From Lachnospiraceae bacterium (GTDB taxonomy: Bacteria; Bacillota; Clostridia; Lachnospirales; Lachnospiraceae), in assembly GCA_022792885.1 (NCBI GenBank), contig JAAWBX010000030.1, positions 1 to 34,392 of the forward strand: a DNA stretch of 34,392 nt. Reading direction: 5' to 3'. The position numbers and the translations under genes are program-made. How positions within the stretch are numbered: position 1 is the stretch's first letter; each line of letters begins with the position of its first letter. Positions 31,182 to 34,392 of this stretch are shown piece by piece. The notes under the pieces were generated by a model, which did no database searches, had not been told where the DNA came from, and saw nothing but the letters and a program-made list of their open reading frames with translations.

Positions 31182-33902
31182 ATGACCAAATGGATTAAAA
31201 AACTGGCTAACGGCCAGATCAGCCGCCGCAGTTTCTTAAAAGGAAGCGCCGCCGCTGCCGCCGCGATCGCCGGCTTGTCGCTGGCAGGCTGCCAGAACGT
31301 AAGCGAAACTCCGAGTTCTTCGGCCTCGGCGGCGGGTACCACGGCCGCCGGCACTACCGCCGCCGCTTCCACCGCAGCGGAGACAACCGCACAGGCCACG
31401 ACCGAAGCCGCCGTGGATCATGCTCCGATCGTCGATCCGGAAGAGGGCGGCAGATGGATTGCCGCCGCCTGTTGGCACAACTGCGGCGGACGCTGTATGA
31501 ATAAAGTCATGATCAAAGACGGCATGGTCGTCCGTCAGAAGACCGACGACACCCATCCCGACTCGTTCGCCTATCCGCAGCAGAGAGGCTGCGTCCGCGG
31601 CAAGGCCCAGCAGCAGCAGTGTTTCGGCGCGGACCGCTTAAGATATCCCATGAAGAGGAAAAACTGGTCCCCGGAGAATCCCAACGGCGAGCTTCGCGGC
31701 AAAGACGAATGGGAACGCATCAGTTGGGAAGAAGCCATTCAGTATGTGGCCGACCAGGTCAAAGCGACCAAAGAAAAATACGGCAACGGCGGGTTCTTAG
31801 GCATCGGTAACAACAAGTGGCTGAGAGCCTACGGCGGATTCGTCACCAAGTCCGATACGACTTCACACGGCACCTATAACATGAACGTTACCAATCTGGG
31901 GCTTCCCTCGATCGACAGCAACAGCGGCAACGACCGCACCGACATGTTGAATGCCGACACGATTATCCTCTACTCTTCCAACCCGGCCTGGTCCACCGCG
32001 GGCACGCCTTCCTATCATTACCTGCGAGCCAAAGAAGCCGGCGTAAAATTCATCACGGTCGATCCGATCTACACGCCCTCCGCCCAGATGCTGGACGCGA
32101 CCTGGATCCCGGTTCGGACCGGTACGGATACCGCATTCCTGCTCGGCGTCGCTTCCGAGATGCTGCGGCTGGACGAAGAACAGGGCGATATCGTGGACTG
32201 GGAATTCCTGGATAAATACACCGTCGGTTTCGACGCCGACCACAAACCGGCCGACCTGAAGGAAGACGTGAATTTTCTGTCCTACTTAAAGGGCGAATAC
32301 GACGGCACGCCCAAGACGGCCGAGTGGGCTTCCGAGATCTGCGGCGTTCCGGTGGAGAAGATCACGTTCTTCGCGGAAGCGCTCGGCAAAAAACATAACG
32401 TATGGTTCATGCATAACTACGGCGCGGCCCGCTGCTACGGCTCGGAAAACCTGGCGCAGATCTATATGACCGTCGGCCTGATGGGCGGCCACATCGCCAA
32501 ACCCGGCAACTGCACGGCCAGCAGCTACCATGCGGCGTCCGGCAATTCCGGTCCGGCTCTGGTAAAGGGCGGCGGCACCGGGCTTCCCGGCATCGCCAAC
32601 CCGTTAAACGCCACCAAAGACGTCATTCCGGCTCTTCAGATGTACGACGCCATTTTCAGCGGCAAATACCGCTACTCCGGCATGTACTATGCAACCGGCC
32701 CGGCACCGGGTGAAGACCGCACCTGCGACATCCATCTGATTACGCATGACGGCGACGCCAACTTACAGACGGCCCCCTACATGAAACGGGGAATCGAAGC
32801 GCACCGGGCCGTGGACTTCGTCGTATCCAAAGCGCAGTTTTTAACCACCAACGCCAAATATTCCGACATTGTTTTGCCGGTTACGACCGAATGGGAGACC
32901 CCGGGCGCGGTAGCGGCCACCAACCGCGAATTTCTGTTCTGCTATTCCCAGGTAACGGAACCTCTGTACGAGGCAAAGACCGACCAGGAAATCGACACGC
33001 TTCTGATGGAGGCGCTGGATCTGGATCCCGCGACCGTTTATCCGATCAGCCAGAAACAGCAGTTCTTCAACGCGATCGCCGGCTCCACGGTCATCCAGGA
33101 GAACGGTTCCGAATTCGAACCGCTGGTTACGATCACGGAAGACGATATCAAGGAATGGGGCGTAGAGGGCGAACCGCAGGAAGGCCGCGTCGGGCTTCAG
33201 GAATTTATCGATAACGGCGGTTATCAGGTAGAGAGAACGGACGGCGACCGTTTCAGCGATTTCAAGACCTACTCGGCTTTCATCGAAGATCCGGAGGCCA
33301 ACCCGCTTCCCAGCGCCAGCGGCAAATTCGAGATCACCTGTCAGGCCAAAGCAGACCTCTTCAACGCTTTCGGCTACAGCGACCGGACCTATCAGCCTTA
33401 CCCGGAATACATCGTTCCCGAGCTGGGCTACGAGACGACCTTCAAGGACGGCAAGATCGGCGGCGAAAAGGGCGAATATCCTTACCTGCTCTTCAACCCG
33501 CACTATTTAAGGCGTTCCCACTCGGTCTTCAACAACTGCCCGTGGCTGCGTGAAGCCTGGCCGAACCCGGTCTTCTTAAACGCTTCCGACGCGAAGGAGA
33601 AGAAGATCCAAACCGGCGATACCGTCAAGGTCTGGACGCCTTACGGCGAAGTCTTGAGAAAAGCCTGCTGTATGGAATCCCTGATGCCCGGCCATGTGGG
33701 AATCCCTCACGGCGCCTGGTCGAATGTGGACGAAAAAACCGGCATCGACAAGGGCGGCGCCGATAATTACCTGATGGGACACGATATCTACGGTTCCGGC
33801 GTATCCGGCTACAACAACTGCAACTGTAATTTCGAGAAATACGACGGTGAAGCGCTCGAAGACGACTGCTATACCGACAGCCGCATTCTCGATCTGAAAT
33901 AA
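31182..33902 (+). CDS. Tat-exported molybdopterin oxidoreductase (DMSO reductase family, DmsA-like)
   Basis: A 906-residue catalytic subunit. The signal has the twin-arginine motif SRRSFLK (14-20) followed by a lipobox LSLAGC (Cys37), so it is likely a Tat-exported lipoprotein. An Ala/Thr/Ser linker (41-77) follows. The N-terminal [4Fe-4S] site is C97-x3-C101-x3-C105 plus C137. Molybdopterin regions include GGFVTKSDTTSHGTYN, with Ser228 a candidate Mo ligand by position, LYSSNPAWSTAGTP and, C-terminally, GDTVKVWTPYGEVLRKACCMESLMPGHVGIPHGAWS. The electron acceptor (DMSO, TMAO or another) cannot be assigned. GGGGAGG precedes the ATG. The iron-sulfur subunit gene follows 22 bases later. Confidence 0.94.
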   Translation: MTKWIKKLANGQISRRSFLKGSAAAAAAIAGLSLAGCQNVSETPSSSASAAGTTAAGTTAAASTAAETTAQATTEAAVDHAPIVDPEEGGRWIAAACWHNCGGRCMNKVMIKDGMVVRQKTDDTHPDSFAYPQQRGCVRGKAQQQQCFGADRLRYPMKRKNWSPENPNGELRGKDEWERISWEEAIQYVADQVKATKEKYGNGGFLGIGNNKWLRAYGGFVTKSDTTSHGTYNMNVTNLGLPSIDSNSGNDRTDMLNADTIILYSSNPAWSTAGTPSYHYLRAKEAGVKFITVDPIYTPSAQMLDATWIPVRTGTDTAFLLGVASEMLRLDEEQGDIVDWEFLDKYTVGFDADHKPADLKEDVNFLSYLKGEYDGTPKTAEWASEICGVPVEKITFFAEALGKKHNVWFMHNYGAARCYGSENLAQIYMTVGLMGGHIAKPGNCTASSYHAASGNSGPALVKGGGTGLPGIANPLNATKDVIPALQMYDAIFSGKYRYSGMYYATGPAPGEDRTCDIHLITHDGDANLQTAPYMKRGIEAHRAVDFVVSKAQFLTTNAKYSDIVLPVTTEWETPGAVAATNREFLFCYSQVTEPLYEAKTDQEIDTLLMEALDLDPATVYPISQKQQFFNAIAGSTVIQENGSEFEPLVTITEDDIKEWGVEGEPQEGRVGLQEFIDNGGYQVERTDGDRFSDFKTYSAFIEDPEANPLPSASGKFEITCQAKADLFNAFGYSDRTYQPYPEYIVPELGYETTFKDGKIGGEKGEYPYLLFNPHYLRRSHSVFNNCPWLREAWPNPVFLNASDAKEKKIQTGDTVKVWTPYGEVLRKACCMESLMPGHVGIPHGAWSNVDEKTGIDKGGADNYLMGHDIYGSGVSGYNNCNCNFEKYDGEALEDDCYTDSRILDLK

Positions 33903-33924
33903 ATAGGGAAAGGAAACGATCATT

Positions 33925-34392
33925 ATGGCATTGGGATTTTATTTTGATATGACCCGCTGTATCGGCTGTCGCGCCTGTCAGGTAGCCTGCAAGGATAAGA
34001 ACAACCTGGAAGTCGGCGCGATCTTCCGCAACGCGAAGACCTACGAAACCGGCTCTTTCCCGGACGTGAACGCATTCAGCTTCTCGACTTCCTGCAACCA
34101 CTGCGAGAATCCGGCCTGCGTGACGGTCTGTCCGATCGGCGCGATGTACAAAGCCGAAGACGGCACCGTGATCTGCGATCAGGAACTGTGCGACGGCTGC
34201 CAGGCCTGCGTGGAGATCTGCCCTTACCAGGTACCTCAGTTTATCGAAGCTACCGGCAAAGTAAACAAGTGCGACGCCTGCGCGTACCTGCGCGCCAAGG
34301 GCGAGAACCCGGCCTGTGTGGACGCCTGCCCGAACCGCGCCCTGGATTTCGGCGACGTGGCGGAACTGGAGTCCAAATACGGAAAAGATCTG
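33925..34392 (+). CDS. 4Fe-4S ferredoxin-type electron-transfer subunit (DmsB-like), cut by the window end
   Basis: The first 156 codons of a DmsB/NrfC-type subunit. It starts MALGFYFDMTRCIGCRACQVACKD, a CxxCxxCxxxC motif at residues 12-22. Further Cys groups are CNHCENPACVTVCP, CDGCQACVEICP and CDACAYLRAKGENPACVDACP, enough for four [4Fe-4S] clusters. It would pass electrons from a membrane anchor to the molybdoenzyme encoded just upstream. The ATG follows GGGAAAGGAAACGATC. The gene is open at the right edge; a DmsC-type membrane anchor would be expected beyond it. Confidence 0.94.
   Translation, partial: MALGFYFDMTRCIGCRACQVACKDKNNLEVGAIFRNAKTYETGSFPDVNAFSFSTSCNHCENPACVTVCPIGAMYKAEDGTVICDQELCDGCQACVEICPYQVPQFIEATGKVNKCDACAYLRAKGENPACVDACPNRALDFGDVAELESKYGKDL

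Noticed and set aside
1-34392. CRISPR array, tandem repeat or insertion sequence
   Set aside because: No regularly spaced repeats, transposase-like frames or terminal inverted repeats flanking a gene were seen on reading through both strands.

Overview
The window looks like chromosomal DNA of an anaerobic Gram-positive bacterium of the Clostridia, most likely a relatively GC-rich Lachnospiraceae member. The reasons are strong AGGAGG-type ribosome binding sites on nearly every gene, lipobox lipoproteins, rubrerythrin for oxidative defence, a FabT-like regulator beside a DegV/FakB-type fatty-acid-binding protein, TTG and GTG starts, and a molybdenum reductase of the anaerobic-respiration type. 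Taxonomy is inferred from gene content only. I found no rRNA, tRNA, CRISPR array, intact insertion sequence or prophage.

Layout. 1-1330: a TraX-family membrane protein followed by what looks like a 3'-truncated cysteine-peptidase-like gene, both minus strand, with AT-rich DNA at the left edge. 1414-3048: an ABC-F ATPase ending in a strong terminator. 3101-4761: a FabT-like MarR regulator with an AT-rich dyad operator, then DegV. 4786-8105 (minus): a lactonase / DAHP synthase / chorismate mutase-prephenate dehydratase operon. 8187-12584: a consensus promoter with a palindromic operator driving an HTH-cupin regulator and potABCD, a polyamine importer. 12588-13617 (minus): an FMN-binding flavoprotein and a small coiled-coil protein. 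13847-16310: an SDR dehydrogenase and a CoA-disulfide-reductase-type flavoprotein with a fused rhodanese. 16360-18821 (minus): a chemoreceptor followed by a Crp/Fnr regulator. 19287-20410: rubrerythrin (minus) and a small CmpB-type membrane protein (plus). 20411-26191 (minus): a PIG-L-like protein and a complete peptide/nickel-type ABC importer. 26495-27997 (minus): IMP dehydrogenase. 28092-30331 (minus): an ArsC/Spx-like protein, a GNAT and an M18 aminopeptidase. 30491-31021: a second GNAT. 31182-34392: a Tat-exported molybdopterin oxidoreductase and its ferredoxin-like subunit, which runs off the right edge.

How the parts fit. Most of the window is ordinary biosynthesis, transport and stress physiology in short operons with recognisable promoters. 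Shikimate entry (DAHP synthase) and the phenylalanine branch are co-transcribed with a lactonase that could act in the pentose phosphate pathway, the source of erythrose-4-phosphate. The polyamine importer carries its own regulator. The FabT-like/DegV pair suggests response to exogenous fatty acids. The right end begins an anaerobic respiratory reductase operon.

Points deserving a second look: an ABC-F protein whose two degenerate motifs fall in the same composite ATP site; a PIG-L protein that has lost its N-terminal zinc motif inside a peptide-importer operon with a hairpin-rich leader; a possible pseudoknot/terminator near 13151-13189; a palindrome upstream of the SDR/CoA-disulfide reductase operon; and a Tat-lipoprotein signal on the molybdoenzyme. 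I do not see a clear-cut new defence or mobile system.
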